From contig NZ_JAKNTA010000001.1 in the NCBI RefSeq assembly GCF_022288725.1, positions 806,899 through 870,898 of the forward strand: 64,000 nucleotides of DNA, written 5' to 3'. The notes under the pieces were generated by a model. That model saw only the letters and a list, made by a program, of their open reading frames with translations, was not told the DNA's origin and ran no database searches. The stretch is from Kitasatospora sp. A2-31 (lineage in GTDB: Bacteria > Actinomycetota > Actinomycetes > Streptomycetales > Streptomycetaceae). A program made the translations under genes and the position numbers. Shown piece by piece: positions 19,474-30,754 of the stretch. Each line of letters opens with the position of its first letter. Within the stretch, counting starts at the first letter, position 1.

Positions 19474-20475
19474 TCAGCCGCGCACCGCCTTGAGCACCGC
19501 CGCGGCCACGCCCTCCTGCCCCTTGGCGTTGGGGTGGATCGCCGCCAGGCCGGGCGCCGGGAAGGGCGGCTCGACCCAGCGGGCGGCCTGGCCGGCGCAC
19601 ATGTCGTGGCCGGCGGAGGGCGCGGCCGCGTCGACGAACACCGCACCGGCGGCCTCGGCGCGGTGCTTGAGCATGGCGTTCAACTGCTGCTCCTTCTCCA
19701 CCAGGAAGCCCAGGTCGCCGGGGGCGACGGCGCTGCCGAGCACCGGGAGGCAGCTCGCCGGGTCGGCGGGCAGCAGCGTCGGATAGCCGACCACGTAGAC
19801 CCTGGCCTGCGGGGAGCGCTGCCTGATGTCCGTCAGGATGCGGCCCAGCCGTTCGCCGGCCGCGTCCACCTTCCGCTGCACCTGGTCGCCGGCACCGCCG
19901 GCCGAGGCGTAGTGCTCGCGGCAGGGCGCCTCCGTCCGGGCCGCGCCGACCAGACCCTTCACCGCGTCGACCAGGTTCTCCCGGGCGCAGGCGCCGACGA
20001 CCTCCATGAACCCGGCGTCGTTGCCGCCGATCCCCACCGTGACCAGCCGGGTCGCCGGGGTGAGCGCTTCGAGCTGCGGCGGGTTGGCCCCGCCGTCGGT
20101 CTGCTGGGAACCGGTGAGGTCCCCGGTGCGGGCGCCGCTGCAGCTGACGTCCTTGAACTGCCCGGCCGCCAGGCCCAGCGCCTTGGCCACCAGGGACGGG
20201 TAGTTGACCGCCGAGCGGGCGCAGCCGGCGGGCTCGCCCACCTGCGGGGCGATCTTCAGGCCCGAGGTGTAGGAGTCACCGAGGGCGACGTAGGGGCCGG
20301 TGGGGGGCGGAGTCGGGGTGGGGGTGGCCGTCGGCGTGGCCCGCAGCGGCCGCGGGCCGTCCGACGCCGGGGCGGCGGAGCCCTCGGAGCCGCCGCCGGT
20401 GCAGCCGGCCAGCAGCAGCGCGGTGAGGGCGGCGGACAGGACGGCCGCGGTCGTCGGGCGTGCGGGCACAGGCAT
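19474..20475 (-). CDS. Secreted SGNH/GDSL hydrolase, lipoprotein
   Basis: 333 residues with a lipoprotein signal peptide: LTALLLAGC puts the lipidated Cys at 25, followed by a Pro/Thr-rich spacer. Block I is ALGDSYTSG with nucleophile Ser68; block III is VGIGGNDAGF; the catalytic His is in IHPNAKGQ near the end. It is an esterase or lipase acting outside the membrane. Six internal Cys suggest three disulfides as in Streptomyces SGNH lipases. No operon partner is evident. Confidence 0.9.
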   Translation of the reverse strand: MPVPARPTTAAVLSAALTALLLAGCTGGGSEGSAAPASDGPRPLRATPTATPTPTPPPTGPYVALGDSYTSGLKIAPQVGEPAGCARSAVNYPSLVAKALGLAAGQFKDVSCSGARTGDLTGSQQTDGGANPPQLEALTPATRLVTVGIGGNDAGFMEVVGACARENLVDAVKGLVGAARTEAPCREHYASAGGAGDQVQRKVDAAGERLGRILTDIRQRSPQARVYVVGYPTLLPADPASCLPVLGSAVAPGDLGFLVEKEQQLNAMLKHRAEAAGAVFVDAAAPSAGHDMCAGQAARWVEPPFPAPGLAAIHPNAKGQEGVAAAVLKAVRG

Positions 20476-20742
20476 GGATCCCCCCGGGGGTCGGAACGGC
20501 GACGTCTCTCCCTTGCGGCGGCCCGTCCCCCGGGCACCTCTGCCTCAACGAACGGACCGCGTCGGATGACTCCCGCCCCGGGTGCGGGATTTTCCGTCCC
20601 CGCTCCCCAGCTCCCCCGCTCCCCCGCTCCCCCGCTCCCGCAGGCGGTGATCCGCCGCACGGACGCGGGCCCGGCTTCTTCCGGCGCGGGGCCCGCGGGC
20701 GCCGGCCGTCTTCCGGCGCGGGGCCCCCGAACGCGGGCCCGG

Positions 20743-21687
20743 CTACTCGGGGCCGCGCTCGTGCTCGGCGAGGAACTGCTCGAAGCGCCGGCCCAGCTCG
20801 TCCGCCGAGGGCAGGTCCACCGGCTCGGCCAGCAGGCTCTCCCGGCCCTCCGCGCCCGCCACCGCGTCGTACTGGCCCTCCATGCCGCGGATCGCCGAGC
20901 GCAGCTCGCCGTCACCCTGGGCCAGTTGCTCCTCGATGTCGGCGTAGACCTCGCCGACCCGGGCGCGCAGCCCGGTGCCGGGAAGGACCAGGCCGGTGGC
21001 CGACTGCACCGCCTCCAGGATCAGCACCGCCGCGGCCGGGTACTCCGAGCGGGCCACGTAGTGCGGCACGTGCACCGCGAAGCCGAGGACGTCGTGCCCG
21101 GCCTCGGCGAGCCGGTACTCCAGCAGGGCCTGGGCGCTACCGGGGACCTGCGCCTGCTCGAACCACTGCGGGTAGCCGGCCGCGAGGTCCAGCCGGTTGC
21201 CGTGCGGCGTCAGACCGACCGGGCGGGTGTGCGGCACGCCCATCGGGATGCCGTGGAAGTCCAGGGTGAGCCGCACGCCGAACTGCTCGACCAGCTCGCG
21301 CACGGCGGCGATGAAGCGCTCCCACTCGACGTCCGGCTCAGGCCCGGTGAGCAGCAGGAACGGCGAGCCGGCCGCGTCGTGGACCAGCTGGAGCAGGATC
21401 TCCGGAGAAGCGTAGGACGTCCAGCTCTCGCGGTCGAAGACCATCGCGGGGCGCCGGGCCCGGTAGTCCACCAGGCGGTCGTGGTCGAAGCGGGCCACCA
21501 CCTGGGGCGAGCCCTCCGCGAGCAGGTGGGCCACCACCTGGCCGCCGGCCTCGCCGGCGTCCATGAAGCCCTCGAAGTGGTGGAGCAGCACCAGCCCGGC
21601 GCCGGTGTCGGCCAACGCGGCGTTCGCCGCGGCCACGGCGGCCACGCCCTGCTGATCCAGCTCGTACAGCGCCTGGGGATCACGCAC
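20743..21687 (-). CDS. PAC2 family protein
   Basis: About 314 residues from a GTG at 21687. It shows the actinobacterial PAC2 pattern: [51 protein letters not shown] and [18 protein letters not shown]2 proteins resemble proteasome-assembly chaperones; the actinobacterial role is not settled. The C-terminus is a charged helical stretch ending [12 protein letters not shown]. The start is uncertain: other in-frame upstream codons would add Arg-rich, unconserved sequence. Confidence 0.85.
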   Translation of the reverse strand: MRDPQALYELDQQGVAAVAAANAALADTGAGLVLLHHFEGFMDAGEAGGQVVAHLLAEGSPQVVARFDHDRLVDYRARRPAMVFDRESWTSYASPEILLQLVHDAAGSPFLLLTGPEPDVEWERFIAAVRELVEQFGVRLTLDFHGIPMGVPHTRPVGLTPHGNRLDLAAGYPQWFEQAQVPGSAQALLEYRLAEAGHDVLGFAVHVPHYVARSEYPAAAVLILEAVQSATGLVLPGTGLRARVGEVYADIEEQLAQGDGELRSAIRGMEGQYDAVAGAEGRESLLAEPVDLPSADELGRRFEQFLAEHERGPE

Positions 21688-21767
21688 CGCGAACCCAACC
21701 CCGTTCCCTGATCGTCGACTCGTACCTGCTTCTCCTCGTGTCCAGCGTGCCGGGGCGCGCCGGAATT

Positions 21768-21789
21768 CCCGCCGCCGGCCGGCGGCGGG
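21768..21789. promoter_or_regulatory. 22-bp perfect palindrome upstream of PAC2
   Basis: CCCGCCGCCGG (21768-21778) abuts its exact complement CCGGCGGCGGG (21779-21789), about 80 bp before the PAC2 start. Confidence 0.6.
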
Positions 21790-21827
21790 ACGACGTGGCC
21801 GCCGGTCGGGGGCCGGGGAACCTCCGG

Positions 21828-21866
21828 GGCGCTCCCGAAGTGCTCCCGGAGCACCTTCGGAGCGCC
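21828..21866. promoter_or_regulatory. Long imperfect hairpin upstream of PAC2
   Basis: Arms 21828-21846 (GGCGCTCCCGAAGTGCTCC) and 21848-21866 pair over 19 positions apart from a small internal offset. It lies in the probable 5' leader or promoter of the PAC2 gene. Confidence 0.6.
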
Positions 21867-22401
21867 TTCGCAGGCTCGTCCCGACCATGATCGCATCCGG
21901 CCGGAAACCCCCTGGTCACCGGCGTCCGGACGGCCTCCGGCGGCCGCGTCGGGAAGTGCGGCGCGCCCATTAGTGTGCTGCGAAGTGACGCACCGCCTTC
22001 TGGCGGGTATCGTCCTCTCGCTGCCTCGCATCGTCGCGTCGTCGTCACGTCGTACCGTAACGCCGTCGATCACGTCCCGGACCGGTGCTCGGCCAGCCAC
22101 CCACGACGCATCTTGCCTTCACCTGGCCGCCTGCTTCCCTTCGCGCTCTCGTTTCCTCCTCGGCCATTTCGCGGACGCACACTGTCCCCTCGCTCATCCC
22201 GCCGGACCGGTCCGTGGACCCGCGTCCGTTCCGGCACCGCGCTGCCCGCCTCCGGGCCGCCGCCCCCGCCCCGCTCGACCGGACGTCCGGCGTGCACGGG
22301 TACCGGCGGGCGGGCCCCGGACCGGGGCGAACGTCCACCGCGTCCTGTGCCGCACCCCGGCGCGGGACGCGCCCTACGACCGATGAAGGACCGAAGGTTC
22401 C

Positions 22402-23130
22402 GTGCCCGTACCTGTCATCCTCACCGGCCGCACCGTGCGGCTGGAGCCCCTTGCCGCGCACCACGCCGAGGCCATCGCCGAGGCCGGCGCCGAGGACCGT
22501 ACGACCTACGCCTTCACCCCCGTCCCGCACGGCCTGGAAGCGGCCCGCGACTACATCGCGCGCGCCCTCGCCGACCAGGCCGCGGGCCGGTCGCTGCCGT
22601 TCGCGACGGTGAACCTCGCGGACGGCCGGGTGGTCGGCTCCACCCGGTTCCTGGAACTGGACTACTGGCAGGGCCCGGTCGTCTGGCCGCCGGTGCCGGG
22701 CGTGCCGTTCGGCGACCCGGCCACGGCCGTGCCGGACGCCGCCGAGATCGGCAACTCCTGGCTCTCCCCGCGCGCCCAGGGCACCGGCATCAACACCGAG
22801 GCGAAGCTGCTCATGCTGCGGTACGCCTTCGAGGAGTGGAGCGTGCAGCGGATCTCGATGCGCGCGGACGCCCGGAACATGCGGTCCCGGGCGGCGATCG
22901 AGCGGCTCGGCGCGACCTCCGAGGGCGTCCGCCGGGCACACTCGCGCGGTCTGGACGGCGTGGTGCGCTCTACCGCGTTCTACTCGATCCTCGACGCCGA
23001 GTGGCCGGCGGTGCGGGACATCATCGAGCTGCGGATCGCCGCCGCCACGTCTCCGAGCGCCCCGGACCCGGCGATCAACCAGGAGTGCCTTAGACACGGC
23101 GGCGGCGCCGGGCAGCTGATCACGGCCTGA
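22402..23130 (+). CDS. GNAT family N-acetyltransferase (RimJ/RimL type)
   Basis: 242 residues in the Acetyltransf_3 layout: RTVRLEPLAAHHAEAIAEAG at the start, the acetyl-CoA loop SPRAQGTGINTEAKLLMLRY, then MRADARNMRSRAAIERLGAT, the typical RimJ ending. It transfers acetyl groups to an amine of a protein or small molecule; the substrate is unknown. A C-terminal addition of about 40 residues after the GNAT core is less conserved in type. The GTG at 22402 has GAAGG four bases upstream. A GC hairpin follows its stop. Confidence 0.85.
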   Translation: MPVPVILTGRTVRLEPLAAHHAEAIAEAGAEDRTTYAFTPVPHGLEAARDYIARALADQAAGRSLPFATVNLADGRVVGSTRFLELDYWQGPVVWPPVPGVPFGDPATAVPDAAEIGNSWLSPRAQGTGINTEAKLLMLRYAFEEWSVQRISMRADARNMRSRAAIERLGATSEGVRRAHSRGLDGVVRSTAFYSILDAEWPAVRDIIELRIAAATSPSAPDPAINQECLRHGGGAGQLITA

Positions 23131-23136
23131 CGGCGC

Positions 23137-23165
23137 GGCGGGGCCCCCGGGGGGGGGGCCCCGCC
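23137..23165 (+). terminator. Terminator of the acetyltransferase gene
   Basis: GGCGGGGCCCCC (23137-23148) pairs with GGGGGCCCCGCC (23154-23165) across five G residues, seven bases after the stop. Confidence 0.8.
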
Positions 23166-23307
23166 GTTCCGTAACGGGCCCGGGCAGGGGGCCGGGCTGT
23201 TCCGGTGCCGGCGCTCGCGTCCGGACCTGGGTTCCGTCCGGACCTGGGAGTCCGTCCTGACCCGGAGTCCGTCCGCCCGGCGCCCGTCCGCGAAGGGTCG
23301 CGTCCGG

Positions 23308-23340
23308 CCGGTGGGCACGGCTCGCGCCGTGGCCCACCGG
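23308..23340 (-). terminator. Terminator of the ADP-ribosylglycohydrolase gene
   Basis: CCGGTGGGCACGGC and GCCGTGGCCCACCGG pair with a single bulge, ending seven bases from the minus-strand stop. Confidence 0.65.
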
Positions 23341-23346
23341 GCCGGG

Positions 23347-24600
23347 TCAGGGCCGCTCGCCGGTGGCGGCGGCCCGCAGCACCTGCACGAGGAGGGCGGG
23401 ATCGCGCTCGCCGCCCTCCGACAGCGACCACCGGCGGTCGATCGCCTCGGCCACCGCGGAGACCGGGCGCCAGCCGTCCCGCCCGCGGACGACGGTCAGC
23501 TCCCACACCGGGTCCCGCCGCGAGCGGCAGATCCGGACCGTGCCCTCGTGGGTGTGCACGGACCACCGGCGGTCCGGCCCGATCTCCTGCGGCCCGCGCC
23601 GGATCCGCTGCCACTCCTCCTCGCTCCACCGCAGGTCGGGGACGGGCTGGGGGCGCGGCACCAGCATGTCGTCCCGGCCGCGGCCGCCGGGGACGCTCCC
23701 CGGCTCGGGGAACGCCCAGGCCGGGAGGGCCTCGCGGGCGGCCATCCAGGCGGCCGGGATACCGGCGGTGCCGGTGCACGCGGCGACCACGCCGCCGGTG
23801 ATGGCCGCGACGGTGTCCATGTCCCCGCCGGCGCCGATCGCCTCCCAAATCGCGGCCGGGTAGTCGGTGAGCCGACGGGCCGCGCACCAGAGCGCGTACG
23901 GCACGGTGTCGGCGGCGCTGGTCCGGCTGCCGTTGCCGAGCACCCGCGCGGCGACCGCGGGATCGGGCTCGCCCAGCAGGGCGACGGCCTCAGCCAGGCC
24001 GTCCCGCACCGCGCCGGCCGGTGTGTGGGCCCGGACCCGCTCCAGGAACGTGGCCGGGGTCATCCGGACCCGCTGTCCCACCTGCACCGCGAAGGCGGCG
24101 GCCACCGCGACGGCGATCGCGCCGTCCACGGCCTGCGGATGGGTGTGGGTGATCAGCGCCGTCTCGGCGGCCGGCCGGATCGCCCCGGTGGGATCGGCGT
24201 GGTGGAGCGCGCCCAGTGGGGCCACCCGCATCGCGGCACCGTTGCCGTAGGAGCCCTGGCCGTCGAAGAGCTCGGCGGCGAGTGCCCTGGCGTCGCCGCC
24301 CTCGCGGACCAGGCGGAGCAGGCGGTTCGCGGCCGGGCCGTAGCCGCGGTCGAAGTCGTGGCGGCCGGCGAAGGAGTGCGTGAGGTCGAAGGTGTCGACC
24401 GAACCGCGTTCGGTCGACACCGCGTACACCGAGCAGGCCATCTCGGTGTCGTCGGTCCACGGCCAGGGGCCGGGCGGAACGGTACGGGCGGCGAGGTGGG
24501 CCGCGGCGGTGGCGGGAACGAAGAACTGGGCGCCGAGGGCGTCACCGACGGAGAGGCCGTTCAATGCGTCGAGCGCGGGGCCGGAGTGAGGGGTCGTCAT
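23347..24600 (-). CDS. ADP-ribosylglycohydrolase family protein
   Basis: About 417 residues from ATG 24600. The DraG/ARH fold is marked by LNGLSVGDALGAQF, the metal-binding PWPWTDDTEMA near residue 50, YGNGAAMRVAPLGA and the C-terminal metal motif GAGGDMDTVAAITGGVVAA. These enzymes remove ADP-ribose from modified proteins or other targets, or are repurposed hydrolases. Residues after about 320 form an extra Arg/Trp-rich domain (RRSRRDPVWELTVVRGRDGW) not part of the glycohydrolase core. It stands alone. Confidence 0.85.
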   Translation of the reverse strand: MTTPHSGPALDALNGLSVGDALGAQFFVPATAAAHLAARTVPPGPWPWTDDTEMACSVYAVSTERGSVDTFDLTHSFAGRHDFDRGYGPAANRLLRLVREGGDARALAAELFDGQGSYGNGAAMRVAPLGALHHADPTGAIRPAAETALITHTHPQAVDGAIAVAVAAAFAVQVGQRVRMTPATFLERVRAHTPAGAVRDGLAEAVALLGEPDPAVAARVLGNGSRTSAADTVPYALWCAARRLTDYPAAIWEAIGAGGDMDTVAAITGGVVAACTGTAGIPAAWMAAREALPAWAFPEPGSVPGGRGRDDMLVPRPQPVPDLRWSEEEWQRIRRGPQEIGPDRRWSVHTHEGTVRICRSRRDPVWELTVVRGRDGWRPVSAVAEAIDRRWSLSEGGERDPALLVQVLRAAATGERP

Positions 24601-24784
24601 CGCGTCCAAGCTCACCGCGCGGGCTGCTCCGCGTCAACCTCGATACCGGCCCGCTCCCCGGCGGGGGATGTTTCGCATACTTCCGACCCTGGTGGGAAGC
24701 ACCCCGGCATGAGTCGAGCCGATCCGATCGCCCCACTGCTGCTGCTCGGCGCCGACCAGCACGCACATCGTCACCCGGGCGCAG

Positions 24785-25705
24785 TTGCGCCGCCTCGGCG
24801 TGCCGTCCGGCACGATCGCGTACCGGCTTCGACCGGGCGGCCCGTGGCAACAGGTCCTGCCGCGGGTGATCTGTCTGCAGACCGGGCGGTTGACGCCGCA
24901 TCAGCGGCTGCGCTCGGCGCTCGCGTACGCGGGGCCGAAGGGCCGCGCGCCGCAGGCGGGTGAGGTGCTGCTGACCGGGGCTGCCGTCCTGGCCGACGCC
25001 GGACTGCCGAGCGCCGGGCACCCGGCCGACCTCACGGAGGTCGACGTGCTGGTCCCCGGCCCGCGCCGGGTCGCCGACCGGGAGTACGTCCGCATCCACC
25101 GCGCGGCCGGGCCGAGGCCGGGCGGCTTCGAGCGGGACGACGGGCTCTGGAGCACCACGGTCGCCCGGGCGCTCGCGGACCTGGCACCGCGGGAGACCGG
25201 CCGGCGGCGCTACCGGGCACTCTGCGCGGAGGCCGTGCAGCGGCGGCACTGCGGACTCGGTGAGCTGCTGGAGCAGTTGCTCGCGCGACCGGGAACGACC
25301 GAACTTCCCCACGTGGCAGAGGTGGTGGAGGACCTCACGGCCGGAGTCCGCTCGGTGGCGGAGGGCGAGGCGCGGGAGCTGCTCCGCGGGTCGGGCCTGC
25401 CCGAGCCGCTCTGGAACCCGGTGCTCTTCCTCGACGGCGCCTTCCTCGCCGTTCCGGACGCGTACTGGCCGAAGGCCTGCGTCGCCCTGGAGATCGACTC
25501 CCGGGCCTGGCACCTGCGACCGGCCGACCACGAGCGGAGCCTGGCCCGCGCCAACCGGCTGACCGCGGCCGGCCTCCCGGTCGTCCGCGCCACCCCCGTC
25601 CAGCTGCGCCGCGATCCCGCCCCCGTCCTGCGGGAGTTGGCCGCCCTGATCGCCTCCGGGCCGCACGGGCCTCATGCCCGGGTCAGCTGGCGCCGGGCGC
25701 GGTGA
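24785..25705 (+). CDS. AbiEi/DUF559-like protein, N-terminus probably frameshifted
   Basis: 306 residues from a TTG. The start region (QLRRLGVPSGTIAYRLRPGG) resembles the winged-helix N-domain of actinobacterial AbiEi-like proteins; the C-terminal third (VALEIDSRAWHLRPADHERS, then GLPVVRATPVQLRR) has the E-x-D core of DUF559/Vsr-like nuclease folds. The frame stays open upstream and encodes THIVTRAQ, but no start codon exists before a stop. An ATG at 24709 in the next frame gives LLLLGADQH, which would join HIVTRAQ if one base near 24763 were removed. This looks like a frameshift or sequencing error. Confidence 0.6.
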   Translation: MRRLGVPSGTIAYRLRPGGPWQQVLPRVICLQTGRLTPHQRLRSALAYAGPKGRAPQAGEVLLTGAAVLADAGLPSAGHPADLTEVDVLVPGPRRVADREYVRIHRAAGPRPGGFERDDGLWSTTVARALADLAPRETGRRRYRALCAEAVQRRHCGLGELLEQLLARPGTTELPHVAEVVEDLTAGVRSVAEGEARELLRGSGLPEPLWNPVLFLDGAFLAVPDAYWPKACVALEIDSRAWHLRPADHERSLARANRLTAAGLPVVRATPVQLRRDPAPVLRELAALIASGPHGPHARVSWRRAR

Positions 25706-25846
25706 GCCCGGGCCCCGAGCCGGGTCCGGGTGGGCCGGCACGGGCGGAGGGCACGGACGGAGGGCACGAGCGGAGGGCGGACAGGAGGGCAGGGGCGGGA
25801 GGACACGAGCCGTCCGACGCGGACGGTCCCGCACGGGCGGGCCGGG

Positions 25847-26164
25847 CTATTCCCGGTCGTGTTGCGCGCCGGCCGCCTCGGCGGCGGCCACCAGGCGCTG
25901 GAGCTCGGCGATGTGCCCGGCCAGCGCGCCACGCCCGGACTTGGTGGCGGCGAGCCAGGTGCGCGGACGCTTGCCGACGTAGCCCTTCTTCACCTTGACG
26001 TAGCCGACCTCCTCCAGGGCGGTCGCGGCCTTGCTGAGCACCGAGTCGGAGACCTCGCAGTGGTCCCGGACGGCGCCGAACTCGGCCTCCCGGCAGGCGC
26101 TCAGGAAGGCGAGCACGGCGAGCCTGGTCGGGTGCTGCAGCAGCGGGTCGAGTCCGGCGGGCAT
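25847..26164 (-). CDS. Winged-helix transcriptional regulator (MarR/HTH_34-like)
   Basis: 105 residues from ATG 26164, which overlaps the stop of the upstream membrane gene (TGATG), so the two are translationally coupled. It is a bare winged-helix domain: HPTRLAVLAFLSACREAEFG, VRDHCEVSDSVLSKAATALE and the wing KVKKGYVGKRPRTWLAAT. This type represses its own operon, often with a membrane protein. The perfect palindrome at 26695-26715 is its likely operator. Confidence 0.85.
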   Translation of the reverse strand: MPAGLDPLLQHPTRLAVLAFLSACREAEFGAVRDHCEVSDSVLSKAATALEEVGYVKVKKGYVGKRPRTWLAATKSGRGALAGHIAELQRLVAAAEAAGAQHDRE

Positions 26165-26634
26165 CAGCGGACCTCGACCTCGCGCCGGATCCGGGCGTTC
26201 AGCCACCGGGCCGTCACCCAGAACGCCACGCCCGCCGCGGCGCCGATCGCCGCTCCGAGCCCGCGGGCGTCGGCGCCGGCGGCGTAGGCCAGCCCGGCGG
26301 CCACCAGCGCCGCCGCGGCCACCTGCCCGAACGCCCGCCAGATCAGGCGCCGGTGGTCACTGGCCGGCCACTGCACGATCCCCCCGGAGCGGGCGGAGAC
26401 CGCGGTCAGGCCCCCGGTCAGGGCGGCGAAGACCACGGCCAGCACACCGCTCAGCCAGCCCGCGTGGGCGTAGGTGGCGAATCCGACTCCGGCCCCGTAG
26501 AACGTGAAGGCCGCGGCGTACACCGGGCCGAACCAGCCGGGCAACGAGCGCGGGGCCTGGGCCGCGGCACGGGCCCGCTCGGCGACGCGCAGCGCCTCCC
26601 CCGCGGGAAGGCCGGCCGCAACGGCGTCATCCAT
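26164..26634 (-). CDS. Membrane protein co-transcribed with a winged-helix regulator
   Basis: About 156 residues from ATG 26634, which has GGGGGG five bases upstream. Four hydrophobic segments are visible (around residues 35-53, 60-80, 100-120 and 123-143), with an Arg-rich C-terminus. The order membrane protein then small winged-helix regulator is a recurring actinobacterial pair whose function is unclear. No enzymatic motif is seen. Confidence 0.75.
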   Translation of the reverse strand: MDDAVAAGLPAGEALRVAERARAAAQAPRSLPGWFGPVYAAAFTFYGAGVGFATYAHAGWLSGVLAVVFAALTGGLTAVSARSGGIVQWPASDHRRLIWRAFGQVAAAALVAAGLAYAAGADARGLGAAIGAAAGVAFWVTARWLNARIRREVEVR

Positions 26635-26694
26635 GGAATCCCCCCTGGAGTTCGGCACCCCGTCGGAGCGCCTCGACGCTTCCACTATGGCAAA

Positions 26695-26715
26695 TACTTT
26701 CCAGATTGGAAAGTA
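26695..26715. promoter_or_regulatory. Palindromic operator of the membrane protein-regulator operon
   Basis: TACTTTCCA (26695-26703) and TGGAAAGTA (26707-26715) are perfect 9-base arms around GAT, 61 bp upstream of the operon start, in a local AT-rich island. On the minus strand the downstream arm abuts a possible -10 (CATAGT). Confidence 0.75.
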
Positions 26716-26770
26716 GTTCCTGAAGGAGAGCTCTGCTGATCAGAAGGTTCTGCCGGCCGGTCAGGGCCCG

Positions 26771-27346
26771 TCAGCAGCGGGCGTCGATCTCCTGGAAGCT
26801 GTTGTAGTGGTCGGCCGTCCAGTACTGCTCGCCGGAGCCTCCGGTGACGATCCGTCGGGTGCCGCGGTCGGCCGAGCCGGGGGTGACGACGGTGTACTCG
26901 TGGTAGTACCCGGAGGCCTTGCGCGGGAGCCGGTTCTCCCGGTTCTCGAAGACGATCCCGTCCGAGCGGTACGGGTACGGCCCGCCCCCGGCGATCAGGC
27001 CGAGGGTGTCGAGCGCCTGCGCGGGCAGCCTGGTGCGGCAGACGTCGGCGAGCGCCGGGTCGGTGGGCACCCAGGTGCCGGCCGGGGCAGGAGTGGCGGT
27101 GGTCGTCCTGGGCGCGGAGGGCTTGGGAGCGCTCGGGCGGGGCGCGGTGGCCGCGCCGGCGGAGGCGGCATCGGGGGCGGTCGCGGTGGCGGTGGCGTGG
27201 TGATCCGTGCCGGTGCACCCGGCCGTCACCGCCAGGGCGCAGAGCAGCACGGCCAGACGGACGGCCAGGCGGACGGGCAGGCGGACGGGCAGGCGGACGG
27301 CCAGAGGGGCGGGCAGGCGGGCGGGCAGGCGGCTTCTGCTGGTCAT
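26771..27346 (-). CDS. Secreted guanyl-specific ribonuclease (RNase Sa/barnase type)
   Basis: 191 residues. The C-terminal domain (about 105-191) is an N1/T1-type microbial RNase: the catalytic Glu in SGYYHEYTVVTPG, Arg in RGTRRIVTGG and His in YWTADHYNSFQEID, with a Cys pair (VCRT ... DARC). It cleaves RNA after guanosine. It follows a signal peptide ending LLCALAVTAGC (lipobox-like) and an Ala/Thr/Pro spacer. The signal peptide n-region is built from seven four-residue repeats such as RLPV and RLAV, which is unusual. No barstar gene is adjacent. Confidence 0.88.
   Translation of the reverse strand: MTSRSRLPARLPAPLAVRLPVRLPVRLAVRLAVLLCALAVTAGCTGTDHHATATATAPDAASAGAATAPRPSAPKPSAPRTTTATPAPAGTWVPTDPALADVCRTRLPAQALDTLGLIAGGGPYPYRSDGIVFENRENRLPRKASGYYHEYTVVTPGSADRGTRRIVTGGSGEQYWTADHYNSFQEIDARC
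27251..27334 (-). repeat. 12-bp tandem repeat encoding the signal-peptide n-region
   Basis: Seven head-to-tail 12-base units, best copies GGGCAGGCGGAC at 27275 and 27287, encode RLPA, RLPA, PLAV, RLPV, RLPV, RLAV, RLAV on the minus strand. Confidence 0.85.
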
Positions 27347-27420
27347 GGGCCCAGCTTCGCAGCCGGGTGGGCCTCGGAGGCGGACGGCGGGCCCGGCCGC
27401 GCCGCCCCGCACAACATGCG

Positions 27421-27462
27421 GCCGGGGCGGGAACGGACGCCGTTGTCCGTTCCCGCCCCGGC
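27421..27462 (-). terminator. Terminator downstream of ppdK
   Basis: A perfect 18-base-arm inverted repeat (27421-27438 with 27445-27462, six-base loop) about 105 bp after the ppdK stop and upstream of the ribonuclease gene. Confidence 0.85.
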
Positions 27463-27565
27463 TGCGTTACGTACGCCGGTTCTCCTGCGCCGAGCTCCGG
27501 TGTACGCCCTCCCGACGGGAGGGATTGCGGTCAGCGAATGGAACCGCGCTGGAGGGATGCCTTCC

Positions 27566-30274
<2,709 letters not shown>

Positions 30275-30450
30275 GGGTCGGTCTCCTCGTACGCGGTTGC
30301 CCTGACGCCGGAGAACATACCCATTTCGAAGGCACTTTTGCGTCGCCGATAGGCCGTACGTGGCCAGTACGGCGCGGTAACCCAGCAGATCGAATGCACA
30401 TAAAGGCGTTCACCTCTGTTGGTGAAATCGTCCGGATGACGCGAGCGAGC

Positions 30451-30465
30451 GTTCAAGTCTTGAAC
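30451..30465. promoter_or_regulatory. 15-bp palindrome upstream of ppdK
   Basis: GTTCAAG-T-CTTGAAC is perfectly symmetric, about 175 bp before the ppdK start in an AT-richer stretch; a candidate operator or activator site. Confidence 0.5.
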
Positions 30466-30754
30466 ACAAGGAAACCGGAAGATCACACGAGCGGGACGCA
30501 GGGTAGTGACCGGCGGTCGAGTGCGTCCCCCCGGCTTGATTTCCTGCACCCCGACCGGCCGATCCGCACCACTCCCCTTCGGGAAGCGATTCCCGGCCGA
30601 ACTGGCCAATTCGTCCTCTGAGTAACCGTCAGCACCCACCGTATGTGGCAAGCGTCACGAGCGCATCTCGCCGATCGGGCGTAGTCCACCTGCGCCGATC
30701 GTCGCACTCCGTCCAGAAGCATGCCCGCTGAGTGACGCCAAAGCGCCAAAAGGG

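Larger units (their letters stand above)
21688..22401. other. 714-bp gene-free divergent region
   Basis: Between the divergent PAC2 and acetyltransferase genes. I find no credible gene. The PAC2-proximal part holds two large hairpins (21768-21789 and 21828-21866); the rest (about 21990-22380) is pyrimidine-rich on the plus strand and otherwise featureless. Confidence 0.55.

Noticed and set aside
16113..21711. Very long plus-strand frames opposite dnaG, dgt, the SGNH gene and PAC2
   Set aside because: They are shadows of the minus-strand genes; the complete zinc, HD and GDS motifs lie on the minus strand.
21973..22386. Possible small gene in the PAC2-GNAT gap
   Set aside because: Composition is Arg/Pro/Ser-rich, no ribosome site or recognisable motif, and overlapping frames look equally open.
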